The notes under the pieces were generated by a model that saw only the letters and a list, made by a program, of their open reading frames with translations, searched no databases and had not been told where the DNA came from. Source: Brachyspira alvinipulli ATCC 51933 (GTDB lineage Bacteria > Spirochaetota > Brachyspiria > Brachyspirales > Brachyspiraceae). From it: a stretch of 64,000 nucleotides of DNA. Shown here piece by piece: positions 28,875 through 37,644 of this stretch. Both the position numbers and the translations under genes were made by a program. Every line of letters starts with the position of its first letter. Within the stretch, counting starts at the first letter, position 1. The stretch is from assembly GCF_000518245.1 (NCBI RefSeq), contig NZ_KI912402.1:240544-304543 (forward strand), read 5' to 3'.

Positions 28875-28970
28875 AATAAGTATTGTAAAAGTTTTGTACG
28901 TAATATTCCATCAAATTTTAGTGCTAAAAATATTTGGAATATTACGTTTTATAAAAAGTTATACTTATTT
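28875..28970. repeat. Long nested inverted repeat in the regulator-aminotransferase gap
   Basis: Perfect 13-bp arms ACGTAATATTCCA (28898-28910) and TGGAATATTACGT (28935-28947) flank a further imperfect stem (ATTTTAGTGCTAAAAAT). Outer 9-bp arms AATAAGTAT (28875-28883) and ATACTTATT (28962-28970) extend it. It separates the YheO-like gene from the aminotransferase gene and could be an operator, attenuator or terminator; which is unknown. Confidence 0.7.
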
Positions 28971-29004
28971 GAGTAATACGGTTATTCAGCATAGATGTTC
29001 CTCA

Positions 29005-29640
29005 CTAAATTTTTTTATTAATATAATTGTATACGCTGTATTTGCTAATATCATAATATTTTGCTATTATATTGCTGGCATTTTTAATTCTCATAGCTCC
29101 TTTTTCATTTAAATACTGTACTCCTTTAATTTTATCTTCTCTTGTCATATTTGCGACTGGTACTCCGATATACTGTATGGATTTTTGTATTAAATTTATT
29201 AATAAATCTTCTGTGTTAGTTATCACAGTATCCACTTTATCATCATTGGATTCTTTGGACATGCAAATTTTTTCTAATATTTTATTGGCATTTAATAGTT
29301 CTGTTATATCTAAATTTACACATAAACTTCCCATTATTTTGCCTTTGCTATTTTTTAAATATATTGTACTGCTTCTCAAAAAATATCCGTCTAATGTCTG
29401 ATTTATATAATTAAATTTGCCGTCAGATTCTTCCTTTGCTTGCAATACTTTTAATCCTATATTTGTTCCTCCCATTCCTACTTTTCTATTAGTTACTTCT
29501 CCATTAACAATTGCAACAATTGTTGAATCAAATGGTTTAGAATAATCATGTATTACAAATTCGCATCTGTTTCCGAATTGTTTTCCCAATCCTCTTATTA
29601 TATCTTCCAATAACGGCAGTATATCTTTTATTGTATCCAT
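29005..29640 (-). CDS. YheO/DauR-like transcriptional regulator (PAS-like plus HTH_22)
   Basis: A 211-residue protein. The N-terminal PAS-like YheO domain (residues about 5-120: LGKQFGNRCEFVIHDYSKPF, SSTIYLKNSKGKIMGSLCVN, LDITELL) is joined to a C-terminal helix-turn-helix (about 150-211: LNEKGAMRIKNASNIIAKYY then DISKYSVYNYINKK). Members of this family regulate amino-acid catabolic genes, such as dauR for D-arginine. It follows ridA by 2 bases. The most likely targets are the genes of this block; ligand unknown. Confidence 0.88.
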   Translation of the reverse strand: MDTIKDILPLLEDIIRGLGKQFGNRCEFVIHDYSKPFDSTIVAIVNGEVTNRKVGMGGTNIGLKVLQAKEESDGKFNYINQTLDGYFLRSSTIYLKNSKGKIMGSLCVNLDITELLNANKILEKICMSKESNDDKVDTVITNTEDLLINLIQKSIQYIGVPVANMTREDKIKGVQYLNEKGAMRIKNASNIIAKYYDISKYSVYNYINKKI

Positions 29641-29642
29641 AA

Positions 29643-30029
29643 TTATCTTTTATCCCTTAATGCCATAACTTCTATTTCTACTAATATATTTCTTAGTTCT
29701 ACTCCTATTGTTGTTCTTGTTGGAAAAGGTTTTGGCATAAGTTCTCTATAAATTTCATTCATTTCATCAAAATATTTTATACTAGATAAATATACATTGC
29801 TTTTTACAATATTCTCCAATGAACTGCCGGCTTCTTCAAGTATAGATTTAATATTTTCTATGCATTGTTTTGTCTGAAGTTTTATATCATTTGGAATTTC
29901 TTTGTTTTTTGGATTTTCAGGTCTTTGTCCTGCAACAAAGATAAAATCTCCAGCTAGTATGCATTGAGAATAGGGACCTGCTGGCTGCGGAGCATTATCT
30001 GTCTTTAATTCTATTTTTTTGTTTGTCAT
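29643..30029 (-). CDS. ridA: RidA family enamine/imine deaminase
   Basis: A 128-residue YjgF/YER057c/UK114 protein. PQPAGPYSQCILAGDFIFVAGQ-like opening sequence, NVYLSS, PFPTRTTIGV (with the conserved active-site Arg) and VEIEVMA are family hallmarks. RidA hydrolyses reactive 2-aminoacrylate and other enamines released by PLP enzymes such as the one encoded downstream. AAGGAG lies upstream of the ATG. It leads the ridA-regulator pair. Confidence 0.95.
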   Translation of the reverse strand: MTNKKIELKTDNAPQPAGPYSQCILAGDFIFVAGQRPENPKNKEIPNDIKLQTKQCIENIKSILEEAGSSLENIVKSNVYLSSIKYFDEMNEIYRELMPKPFPTRTTIGVELRNILVEIEVMALRDKR

Positions 30030-30225
30030 AATATTACTCCTTAATTTTGTTTTATATAATAAATATAGTTTTTATTTTTATCATTGTCAATGAATTTACA
30101 CAAAATTTTTAGGATTTACACAAATTTTTTAATAAAATTATATAATTTATATGAATAAATAAATATTTATTGACTGAGTTAATAATAAGTAATAGGAAAT
30201 TGTTTAATTGAGTAATTAGTTTTGA

Positions 30226-31152
30226 TTAAATAGTATATTTTTTTATAAAGTTATTAATAGTATCCCAATATAGATTTTCATCGGATAATACTGCTTTTAT
30301 ATGTTCTCCGTTTTTGATTATTAATTTTTCTTTATCTGAACAGCATGCATCATATAATTTATTAACCATATTAGGATTAACTAATGAATCTTTATCCCCA
30401 TGTATAAAAAGTATAGGCACTTTGGATTTTGATACAGCATTTATTACATTAATATCATCAAATGAAAAACCAAGTCTAATTTTTGTCATAAATGAAGTAA
30501 GCGGTATTATAGGAAAAAACGGCAGTTTATAGGATATATCAAGCCTTTCTTTAAGCTGTTCTTTAGCACTGGTAAAACCTGCATCTTCTATGATGGCTTT
30601 GACATTATTTTCTATATTTTCACAACTGCACATCATAACAGCATTAGCTCCCATTGAAATACCGTATAAAATTATTTGAGAATTTTCATAATTATTTTTT
30701 ATATATTCAATCCAAGAAAGTATATCTAATCTCTCCAAATATCCAAGCGAGTATATTTTTCCTTCACTTTCTCCATGAGTTCTCAAATCAATTAATATTA
30801 TATTAAATCCCATATTATAATATTTTTCAGCAAAATATTTCATATAAGCTCCTCTGCCTTCATAAGGATGAGCTATTATTACATATACATTACTTTTATC
30901 ATTTTCTATAATATGAGCATGCAGTTTCATGTTATCGATTGAAATTGTATATATATCTTTTTGACTGCTTTCAAACCATTTTCTTCTGTTTTCTTTGATT
31001 TGTTTTTGTTCTTCCGTTTCTTTTTTATCTTTTTCTTTTCTTTCAAAAAGTTTTTTATTAGTTTTTATGAATATTTTATTTACAAAATGATTTGGTATTA
31101 TAACAAATAATACTGTTATTATTATAAATATAATAATGCATAAAATAAACAT
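30226..31152 (-). CDS. Membrane-anchored alpha/beta hydrolase
   Basis: A 308-residue protein with an N-terminal membrane helix (residues 1-23) and an alpha/beta hydrolase fold. YGISMGANAVMMCS holds the nucleophile Ser (GxSxG), FIHGDKDSLVNP holds the acid Asp, and the His in KNGEHIKAVL would complete the triad; HPYEGRGAYMKYFAEKYY and LIDLRTHGESEG are oxyanion and early strand motifs. It resembles the BEM46/YqkD-like hydrolases. Substrate unknown. It lies 38 bases after exbD in a three-gene - strand run. Confidence 0.85.
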   Translation of the reverse strand: MFILCIIIFIIITVLFVIIPNHFVNKIFIKTNKKLFERKEKDKKETEEQKQIKENRRKWFESSQKDIYTISIDNMKLHAHIIENDKSNVYVIIAHPYEGRGAYMKYFAEKYYNMGFNIILIDLRTHGESEGKIYSLGYLERLDILSWIEYIKNNYENSQIILYGISMGANAVMMCSCENIENNVKAIIEDAGFTSAKEQLKERLDISYKLPFFPIIPLTSFMTKIRLGFSFDDINVINAVSKSKVPILFIHGDKDSLVNPNMVNKLYDACCSDKEKLIIKNGEHIKAVLSDENLYWDTINNFIKKYTI

Positions 31153-31190
31153 AATAAATAGTTTTTGAGATTAACAGAAATTATATATTT

Positions 31191-31601
31191 TTATTCATTT
31201 TCTTTAGAATCTGTGGCTATACTTAATCTTGTAAATCCGGCATTTTTGACACTGTCTATAACAGATATTAATATCTGAGTTTTTACATCTTCATCAGATC
31301 TTATCTCTACAGGTTTTTCTAGTTCTCCCTCTGTTTTTGCTAAATCTGCTAGATTAACATCCAAATCTTCAACTAAATATCCATTAATATATTTTTGTCC
31401 ATCTTTGGATATTGTTATGACTATATTTTCATTTTTTTCAGAACCTACAGCAGAACTTGACTTTGGAAGGCTTATTTCTATTTGAGGAGTTTCAACAATA
31501 GTGGAACCCACCATGAAGAAAATTAGTAAGTTAAATACTATATCTATCATGGGGGTTAAATCTATTCCGCTCTTTATTTCAAATCTTCTTCTGAATTTCA
31601 T
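31191..31601 (-). CDS. ExbD/TolR-family biopolymer transport protein
   Basis: A 136-residue single-pass membrane protein. DLTPMIDIVFNLLIFFMVGS contains the conserved Asp in the membrane segment used for proton-driven work with ExbB/TolQ; the rest is a periplasmic domain. No exbB/tolQ is seen in this window, so the motor partner must be encoded elsewhere. It starts 29 bases after the CAP-domain gene. Confidence 0.92.
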   Translation of the reverse strand: MKFRRRFEIKSGIDLTPMIDIVFNLLIFFMVGSTIVETPQIEISLPKSSSAVGSEKNENIVITISKDGQKYINGYLVEDLDVNLADLAKTEGELEKPVEIRSDEDVKTQILISVIDSVKNAGFTRLSIATDSKENE

Positions 31602-31630
31602 TTATATTCCGCTATTGTTTTTATATAAAA

Positions 31631-32404
31631 TTATTGAACATTTATAGTTCTTACATTACTTAGGAAATGCTGACCTTTATATAAAATAGAAATTTTATAT
31701 TCTCCTTTTCCATATTCTGCTTTAAATGTTCTTCCTAATATACTATTTCCCATATCTTTTACATCATATATAATATTTCCTATATATGTTTTTCCGTCAT
31801 CACCTGCTATGCGTGCTTCTTTATCAGCCATTTCAACAGCAATTTTAAAATCAGTGAAAGCAGCCTTATTTAATATTCTATATTTTACGGTTATATCGTC
31901 ACCATATTTTGCAGTATCTGAGAAGTCTACAGATTCTGCTACTATATCAGCAAATGTTACAGTAACATATACACCTACACCTCTTTTTACTGCACCAACT
32001 CCTATAGAGTTAAAACTTTTATTTAAGATATTTTTTTTACTGTCAGGAGTACTCATTAAATTTTTTACTATAGTTTCAGCTGCTTTTTTATCTGTAAAAG
32101 GTATAACATCTAATTTTCCTAAACTTTCACTTATGTTTCCTACCATTTCCGGATATAATTTAACTTGTCTTGCCTTAGAATCTAATCCATCTAAATCTGT
32201 ATTGCTGAAAAACTTGTTTTTTGCCATATTGTCAGCATGATATAATGCTAAAGAATGCAGTCTTTGATTATTTGGCAAAGGAGGAAGTGATACCTTACTT
32301 CTTTCTAAATTGATTAGTCTCAATACTTCATCTTCAATAGTATTGGCACTCAATATTAGGGTTGATAAAAATACTAATATGATTACAAAATTCAACTTTT
32401 TCAT
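31631..32404 (-). CDS. Secreted CAP/SCP-domain protein (YkwD-like)
   Basis: A signal peptide (residues about 1-20, ending LILSAN) precedes a CAP domain: EVLRLINLERSKVSLPPL, LHSLALYHADNMAKNKFFSN and VGNISESLGKL contain the His and Glu positions of the cavity. A beta-sandwich C-terminal part (about 150-257) follows, with KYGDDITVKYRILNK. Function of bacterial CAP proteins is mostly unknown; envelope roles are common. ATG at 32404 is chosen over an upstream TTG because TGGAG precedes it. Confidence 0.88.
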   Translation of the reverse strand: MKKLNFVIILVFLSTLILSANTIEDEVLRLINLERSKVSLPPLPNNQRLHSLALYHADNMAKNKFFSNTDLDGLDSKARQVKLYPEMVGNISESLGKLDVIPFTDKKAAETIVKNLMSTPDSKKNILNKSFNSIGVGAVKRGVGVYVTVTFADIVAESVDFSDTAKYGDDITVKYRILNKAAFTDFKIAVEMADKEARIAGDDGKTYIGNIIYDVKDMGNSILGRTFKAEYGKGEYKISILYKGQHFLSNVRTINVQ

Positions 32405-32523
32405 TGAAATCTCCAAAATATTTTATTATTGCTATATATAAAAGCCTATTTTATAACATATTGTAAAAAAATAAAATAGTAAAACTTTATTTTTAAAGTT
32501 AATTATTGTAAATAAAAAATTAA

Positions 32524-32551
32524 TTGATAAATCTGTTTAGTATGGTATAAT
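32524..32551 (+). promoter_or_regulatory. Probable ackA promoter
   Basis: TTGATA (32524-32529) and TATAAT (32546-32551) are 16 bases apart, 35 bases upstream of the ackA ATG; GGAG lies at 32576-32579. Confidence 0.7.
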
Positions 32552-32586
32552 CGACTTAATTTAATTATAAATTATGGAGTTATTTT

Positions 32587-33777
32587 ATGAACGTTTTAGT
32601 AATCAATTCAGGCAGTTCAAGTATTAAATACCAATTATTTGCTATGCCTGAAGCTAAAGTTTTAGCCAAAGGTTTATTAGAGAAAATAGGAGAAGAGATA
32701 AGTGCTTTAAAGCATACAGCAGTAGAAAAAGGAAAAGAAAAGAAATTAGAGCAAAAAGTTCCAGATCATAAAGCAGGTATGTCTTTAATTTTCTCACTTT
32801 TAACAGATAAAGAAGTTGGAGTTATATCTGATATGAAAGAAATATCTGGTGTAGGACATAGAGTTGTACATGGCGGAGAATCTTTCAGCAACAGTACATT
32901 AATTACAGATGAAGCTATAAAAGCTATTGAAGATTGCTGTGATATAGCACCTCTTCATAACCCAGCAGGTTTACAAGGTATAAGAGCTTGTCAGGAAATA
33001 TTAAAAGATGTAAAAATGGTTGCAGTTTTTGATACCAGCTTCCATCAAACAATACCTGAGCATGCTTATATGTATGCAGTTCCTCATGAATGGTATGATA
33101 AATATAAAGTACGCCGTTATGGTTTCCATGGTACTTCACATAAATATGTTTATGGAGAATTCTGCAAAGTTAATAACAAACCTAATGCTAATGTTATAGT
33201 TTGTCACTTAGGTAACGGTGCCAGCGTAACAGCAGTAAAAGAAGGTAAATCTGTTGATACTAGTATGGGTTTAACTCCATTAGAAGGTTTAGTAATGGGT
33301 ACTAGATCTGGAGATATGGATCCTGCTGTTGTTACTTTTATAATGGGTAAAGAAAGCAAGTCTGCTAAAGAAATGGACAATATTTTAAACAAAAAAAGTG
33401 GTCTTTTAGGTGTTTCTGGTGTAAGCAATGATATGAGAAACTTGGAAGAGGCTTCTAAAACTAATCATAAAGCAGCTTTAGCTATAGATATGTTCTGCTA
33501 TAGAGTAAAAAAATACATAGGTTCTTATATGGCTGTACTAGGTCATCTTGACGGTATAGTATTCACAGGCGGTATAGGTGAAAATAGTGCATTTATAAGA
33601 GGTAAAATTCTTGAAGGTTTAGATGAACTTGGTATTAAATGTGATGCTGATAAAAACTCTAAAGCTAGAGGATGTGCTAACTTTGAAAAAGACGGTGCTG
33701 CTATTAAACTTTATGTTATAGCTACTGATGAAGAAAAAGCTATAGCAATGGATACTTATAATATTGCTTTAAAATAA
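32587..33777 (+). CDS. ackA: Acetate kinase
   Basis: A 396-residue kinase of the ASKHA fold: MNVLVINSGSSSIKYQLF (phosphate 1 motif), HRVVHGGESF, FDTSFHQTIPEHAYMYAVP, RRYGFHGTSH (catalytic Arg and His), VCHLGNGASV, and FTGGIGENS (adenosine motif). It makes ATP and acetate from acetyl phosphate, central to energy gain in a fermenting anaerobe. No pta is adjacent. Codons are more regular and GC-richer than neighbours, in keeping with high expression, and a strong terminator follows. Confidence 0.97.
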   Translation: MNVLVINSGSSSIKYQLFAMPEAKVLAKGLLEKIGEEISALKHTAVEKGKEKKLEQKVPDHKAGMSLIFSLLTDKEVGVISDMKEISGVGHRVVHGGESFSNSTLITDEAIKAIEDCCDIAPLHNPAGLQGIRACQEILKDVKMVAVFDTSFHQTIPEHAYMYAVPHEWYDKYKVRRYGFHGTSHKYVYGEFCKVNNKPNANVIVCHLGNGASVTAVKEGKSVDTSMGLTPLEGLVMGTRSGDMDPAVVTFIMGKESKSAKEMDNILNKKSGLLGVSGVSNDMRNLEEASKTNHKAALAIDMFCYRVKKYIGSYMAVLGHLDGIVFTGGIGENSAFIRGKILEGLDELGIKCDADKNSKARGCANFEKDGAAIKLYVIATDEEKAIAMDTYNIALK

Positions 33778-33795
33778 TTTAATATAACATTTATA

Positions 33796-33834
33796 AATAG
33801 GGTATCTTTATATTTAAGATGCCCTATTTTTATA
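33796..33834 (+). terminator. ackA rho-independent terminator
   Basis: Thirteen-bp arms AATAGGGTATCTT (33796-33808) and AAGATGCCCTATT (33816-33828), with one G-U pair and a 7-base loop, are followed by TTTAT. Confidence 0.92.
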
Positions 33835-33851
33835 ACTAAAGGTTCTTATTA

Positions 33852-34265
33852 ATGGTATTAAATTTAGATAGTTTGAAAGATTCAATTAATGCTTTAGATA
33901 GATCTATTAAAGTTTATAATAAAATTCAAAATGATGATAATGATTTGATTCTTACTGTTAGGGCTGGAGTAATACAAAATTTTGAAATAGCATTTGAACA
34001 AAGTTGGAAATTTATTCAACGTTGGCTTAATGAAAATATAAGTCCTGATATAACTAGCGGTATCACTAAAAAAGAATTGTTCAGACTTGCTGCTAAGAAT
34101 TTACTGATAGATGATGTTGAAAAATGGATTAAATTTAAAGATGCTGGAAATTCTACTTCTCATATTTATTCTAATGATTTATCTCAAGAAGTGTTTAATG
34201 AGGATTTAAAGTTTTTACCTTATGCAGAGAATTTGTTAAAGCGTTTAGAGGATAATAATGAATGA
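33852..34265 (+). CDS. HEPN-type protein (HI0074 nucleotidyltransferase-substrate-binding family)
   Basis: A 137-residue all-helical protein: VIQNFEIAFEQSWKFIQRWL and LLIDDVEKWIKFKDA are typical of the HI0074/HepT-like partner of MNT proteins. In toxin-antitoxin versions the ribonuclease motif is RNxxxH; here the sequence is GNSTSHIY, so the Arg is Gly while the Asn and His remain. That suggests a weakened or dead toxin. It overlaps the MNT gene by 4 bases (ATGA). It begins 22 bases after the ackA terminator. Confidence 0.87.
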   Translation: MVLNLDSLKDSINALDRSIKVYNKIQNDDNDLILTVRAGVIQNFEIAFEQSWKFIQRWLNENISPDITSGITKKELFRLAAKNLLIDDVEKWIKFKDAGNSTSHIYSNDLSQEVFNEDLKFLPYAENLLKRLEDNNE

Positions 34266-34564
34266 TCAACTTATCTGACAATGAAATAAATATAATAAAA
34301 GATATTTTGAAAAATCATATATATGAAGGCGAGGTTTATATATTTGGTTCAAGAGTAAGGGGAAATAATAAAAAATTTTCTGATATAGATTTGGCTGTTA
34401 ATATTAATAGGAAATTATCATTAAGTGAAATTTCAGCAATTAAAGATGATTTTGATTAAAGCGATTTAATTTATATAGCTGATATAATAGATTACAATTC
34501 TATAAGTGAAGAATTCAAAAATATAATAGATTCAAATAAAAAAATAATATATAAATCTAATTAA
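34262..34564 (+). pseudogene. MNT-type minimal nucleotidyltransferase (antitoxin-like), internal stop
   Basis: The frame starts MINLSDNEINIIKDILKNH and contains VYIFGSRVRGNNKKFSDIDLAV, the GSx(9-11)DxD active-site motif. A TAA at 34457-34459 ends it, yet the same frame continues in typical MNT sequence (SDLIYIADIIDYNSISEEF, IIDSNKKIIYKSN) to a stop at 34562. A GAA-to-TAA change would explain it. MNT proteins neutralise HEPN toxins by adding AMP to them. With the partner's motif also altered, the pair looks decayed. Confidence 0.88.
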
Positions 34565-34633
34565 TAATTTTGATTATGCAATTATATTTTTTTTCGATAC
34601 TTAATACAATACTATAATGTTTTAGAGAAGTTT

Positions 34634-36241
34634 ATGAATAAGAATATATTAATTATTTTATTATTAGTTTTTTTAATATCATGCAGCCATAAGCCTAAAG
34701 ATATATTAAATGAAATTACAATTTCTGTAGGACCTGAACCACAAACTATTGATCCTACAATAAATTCAGCTATAGATGGTATGATATATACAACACATTT
34801 ATTTGAAAATTTAACAATAAAAGATGAAAACGGTAATATAATTCCAGGTGCAGCAGAGAGTTGGATATCCTCAAATAATAATACAGTTTATATATTTAAT
34901 ATAAGAAGCAATGCAAAATGGTGCGATGGTGTTCCTGTAACTGCTAATGATTTTGTTTATGCTTGGAGGAGAATAGTAGATCCTAAATCCGGATCATCTT
35001 ATGCTATATTTTTGGATGTTGTGAAGAATGCTGATGATATTATGTCTGGAGATAAGGATAAAAACACATTAGGAGTAAAGGCATTAGATGATAAAACTTT
35101 ATATGTAGAATTGGAATATCCAGTTCCGTATTTTTTAGAAATGGTTGCACATACTGCATATACTCCTTTACGTGAAGATATAGTAAGTAAAAATGAAGAC
35201 GGATGGACTTTGAAACCTGAAACTATGATTGGAAACGGAGCTTTTCAAATTGTACGCTGGGATCATAATTCAAGATTGGTTGTACGTAAAAATACAGATT
35301 ATTGGAATTATAAAGAGATTAAGCCAGATATAATTAATTTTGAGTTTATAGAAGATGCTAATACCGCTATGGCTGCTGTTCTTAATGAAGATATATATTT
35401 TTACCATATTACTCCTCCAAATGACAGAGAGAGATTAATTAATGAAGGCATAGCAAGGGTAATACCTAATATATCTCTTTATTTTTATGAGGTTGATCAT
35501 ACAAAAGCTCCTTTTAATGATGCAAGGGTAAGAAAAGCCATTTCACTTGCAATAGACAGACAATATATAGTAGAAAATATAATGAAAGCTGGAGAAAGAC
35601 CTGCTGCTGCTATTGTACCTTATAATGTTAAAGATGTTTATGGAAGCAATGATTTTAGGGATGAAAAAGAAGAATATTTCTCTACAAAGACTAATGATTA
35701 TCAAAAAAATATAGAGGCGGCAAGGCAATTATTAGCTGAGGCTGGTTATCCTAATGGAGAGGGTTTTCCTGTATTTGAATTCTTAACTAATCCTGGTTTT
35801 CATGTAACAGTTGCAGAGAGTATACAGGCTATGCTTAAAGATGTTTTAAATATTAATATGGTTATAGTTCAGGAAGAGTGGGCTGTACTTTTACAAACTA
35901 GAAGAGAAGGTAATTTTGATATGGCAAGACAGGGTTGGGTAGGAGGATATAATAATCCTGCTGCATTTTTATCATTGGTAAAGACTGGATACGTTCTTAA
36001 TGAAGGAAAATACAGTAATCCTGATTTTGATAAAACTTTAATGGATGCTTATATTGCTGAAAGCGATGAAGACAGAAGTATGTATTTGCATAAGGCCGAA
36101 GATATAGCTATGAATGACATGGCAATAATACCAATATTTTATTATGCAGGAACAGTTATGCAAAGCCCTAAACTTACTAATGTTATCTATGATGTATTTG
36201 GAATACATAATTTCAGCAAGGCAGAGATAATAAAATATTAA
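34634..36241 (+). CDS. Peptide-binding lipoprotein of an ABC transporter (OppA family)
   Basis: A 535-residue solute-binding protein. The signal MNKNILIILLLVFLISCSH is a lipobox with Cys17 as the lipid site. EITISVGPEPQTIDPTINS, HLFENLTIKDENGNIIPGAA and VTANDFVYAWRRIVDP are SBP_bac_5 hallmarks of OppA/DppA proteins. No permease or ATPase gene is next to it, so it likely feeds a transporter encoded elsewhere. TATAAT occurs at 34613-34618, very close to the start, so the leader would be short. Confidence 0.93.
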   Translation: MNKNILIILLLVFLISCSHKPKDILNEITISVGPEPQTIDPTINSAIDGMIYTTHLFENLTIKDENGNIIPGAAESWISSNNNTVYIFNIRSNAKWCDGVPVTANDFVYAWRRIVDPKSGSSYAIFLDVVKNADDIMSGDKDKNTLGVKALDDKTLYVELEYPVPYFLEMVAHTAYTPLREDIVSKNEDGWTLKPETMIGNGAFQIVRWDHNSRLVVRKNTDYWNYKEIKPDIINFEFIEDANTAMAAVLNEDIYFYHITPPNDRERLINEGIARVIPNISLYFYEVDHTKAPFNDARVRKAISLAIDRQYIVENIMKAGERPAAAIVPYNVKDVYGSNDFRDEKEEYFSTKTNDYQKNIEAARQLLAEAGYPNGEGFPVFEFLTNPGFHVTVAESIQAMLKDVLNINMVIVQEEWAVLLQTRREGNFDMARQGWVGGYNNPAAFLSLVKTGYVLNEGKYSNPDFDKTLMDAYIAESDEDRSMYLHKAEDIAMNDMAIIPIFYYAGTVMQSPKLTNVIYDVFGIHNFSKAEIIKY

Positions 36242-36257
36242 TATCCAATTATTATAT

Positions 36258-36285
36258 TTGACAAAATAAAATTATATTATATAAT
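36258..36285 (+). promoter_or_regulatory. tRNA-Leu promoter
   Basis: TTGACA (36258-36263) and TATAAT (36280-36285) lie 16 bases apart, 14 bases before the mature tRNA. Confidence 0.85.
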
Positions 36286-36299
36286 ATATTTCGTTAAAA

Positions 36300-36381
36300 G
36301 CTCGGGTGGTGGAATAGGTAGACACAACAGCTTGAGGTGCTGTCGGGTAACACCGTGCTGGTTCAAGTCCAGTCTCGAGCA
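36300..36381 (+). tRNA. tRNA-Leu (anticodon GAG)
   Basis: An 82-base class II tRNA. The acceptor pairs GCTCGGG with CTCGAGC (one G-U), with discriminator A at 36381. The anticodon stem ACAGC/GCTGT encloses TTGAGGT with GAG at 36334-36336; the long variable arm forms CGG/CCG; the T loop is TTCAAGT. CCA is not encoded. It decodes CUC and CUU. Confidence 0.97.
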
Positions 36382-36421
36382 AATTTTTCGATTTTAATAA
36401 TTTTCTTAAATTTATTTTTAA

Positions 36422-37336
36422 TTATATATAATATTTTTCTCTAAATTTGTCTCTTAATTTCCTGATAGGAATATACCAACCAAATTTTTTTACAAATTTA
36501 TTTCTTTTATTTGTAAATTTTATAGCTCTTTTTAATCTGCCGTATAAAATATCATCATATTTATCTAAATAAATATCTGAAGTTAATGCAGTAGAAACTA
36601 AAAATAAATATTTATCAAAATAATAGTTATTAGAAACGTACTCTAATATATTGAAGTCTTTTTTCTTAATTATTTCTATAGTTATAAAATCTTGCTCTTT
36701 ACCTTCTCTTTGAATCTGAGAAATTTCACAAGTAATTTCACCTATATCTCCAATAATATCATTAATATTTATTTTAATGTCTTTATTCCATAAAATGGCA
36801 TTATTATTTTCTACATCTACATTAAATTGATGTAAACCAAGATATTTTTCAAATTGTGCTTCATTTCTATGATGTTTTAAAGTAATTTTTCCATTTATTT
36901 TAACTACATGTAAAAAGTTGAAAATGGAATTCATAGGTAAAAAAGAATGATCTAAAGCATTTTGCATATGAACTTCATCAAAAAAATTTGCTTTATATTT
37001 TTCATATAGTCTTTCAGATAAACAAAATTCTGTTTCTACTATAGGGGTTTTATTGTATTTATTTAATAAAAATCTATAATATTCTGCTAATGGATCGCAT
37101 GCATAAATAATAACATCTTTATTAGGGTTTAATACAGTTATAGGGCCACTTCCAACATCTAAAATTTTTTTTGCATTACTAGAATGTTCTATCTTACTTT
37201 GTTCTATTTTGTTACCAACATAATAATTCCAGTAATCATTTGACATAGCCCATTCCCAGAATCCTACTTCACTTCCTATACCATCTAACCATCTGTAAAG
37301 AAATTTTTTAAAATTATCTTCATTTATATCAAACAT
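36422..37336 (-). CDS. SAM-dependent class I methyltransferase, downstream of a pentanucleotide repeat
   Basis: A 304-residue protein. KKILDVGSGPITVL is the SAM-binding motif I and VIIYACDPLAEYY gives the acidic residue of motif II; VHMQNALDHSFLPM is the motif IV region. The C-terminal basic tail (KRAIKFTNKRNKFVKKFGW) may contact membrane or nucleic acid. The target is unknown; surface glycan or lipid modification is possible. GGAG lies upstream of its ATG. The 22-copy GATGC tract starts 105 bases upstream, so expression could vary with repeat number. Confidence 0.8.
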   Translation of the reverse strand: MFDINEDNFKKFLYRWLDGIGSEVGFWEWAMSNDYWNYYVGNKIEQSKIEHSSNAKKILDVGSGPITVLNPNKDVIIYACDPLAEYYRFLLNKYNKTPIVETEFCLSERLYEKYKANFFDEVHMQNALDHSFLPMNSIFNFLHVVKINGKITLKHHRNEAQFEKYLGLHQFNVDVENNNAILWNKDIKININDIIGDIGEITCEISQIQREGKEQDFITIEIIKKKDFNILEYVSNNYYFDKYLFLVSTALTSDIYLDKYDDILYGRLKRAIKFTNKRNKFVKKFGWYIPIRKLRDKFREKYYI

Positions 37337-37441
37337 TTATGTACTCCATTATTTAAAATAAGAAAAGCAAAAAATATTTAGCCTTATAGGATTAAGGTTA
37401 ATATAATAATTGTATTTAGAGATAATGTTATTTAAATTTGT

Positions 37442-37554
37442 GATGCGATGCGATGCGATGCGATGCGATGCGATGCGATGCGATGCGATGCGATGCGATG
37501 CGATGCGATGCGATGCGATGCGATGCGATGCGATGCGATGCGATGCGATGCGAT
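37442..37554. repeat. Pentanucleotide tandem repeat, 22 copies of GATGC
   Basis: Twenty-two perfect GATGC units (37442-37551) plus a partial GAT. The tract is GC-rich against its surroundings and is free of interruptions, as expected of a repeat that changes length by slippage. It lies between the start of the methyltransferase gene and the end of the CNNM/CBS gene, both on the - strand, close to where the methyltransferase promoter must be. Confidence 0.98.
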
Positions 37555-37644
37555 TTATATAACATATGAATTACCTCTTTATGATATTCAATTTAGTATA
37601 TATATAAAAGTTATATTTGTCAATCATATTTTATATGATTGAAA

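Noticed and set aside
37448-37642. ORF with repeated MRCDA units
   Set aside because: It is simply the reading of the GATGC tract (three pentamers equal five codons); no ribosome site and no protein-like sequence after the repeat.
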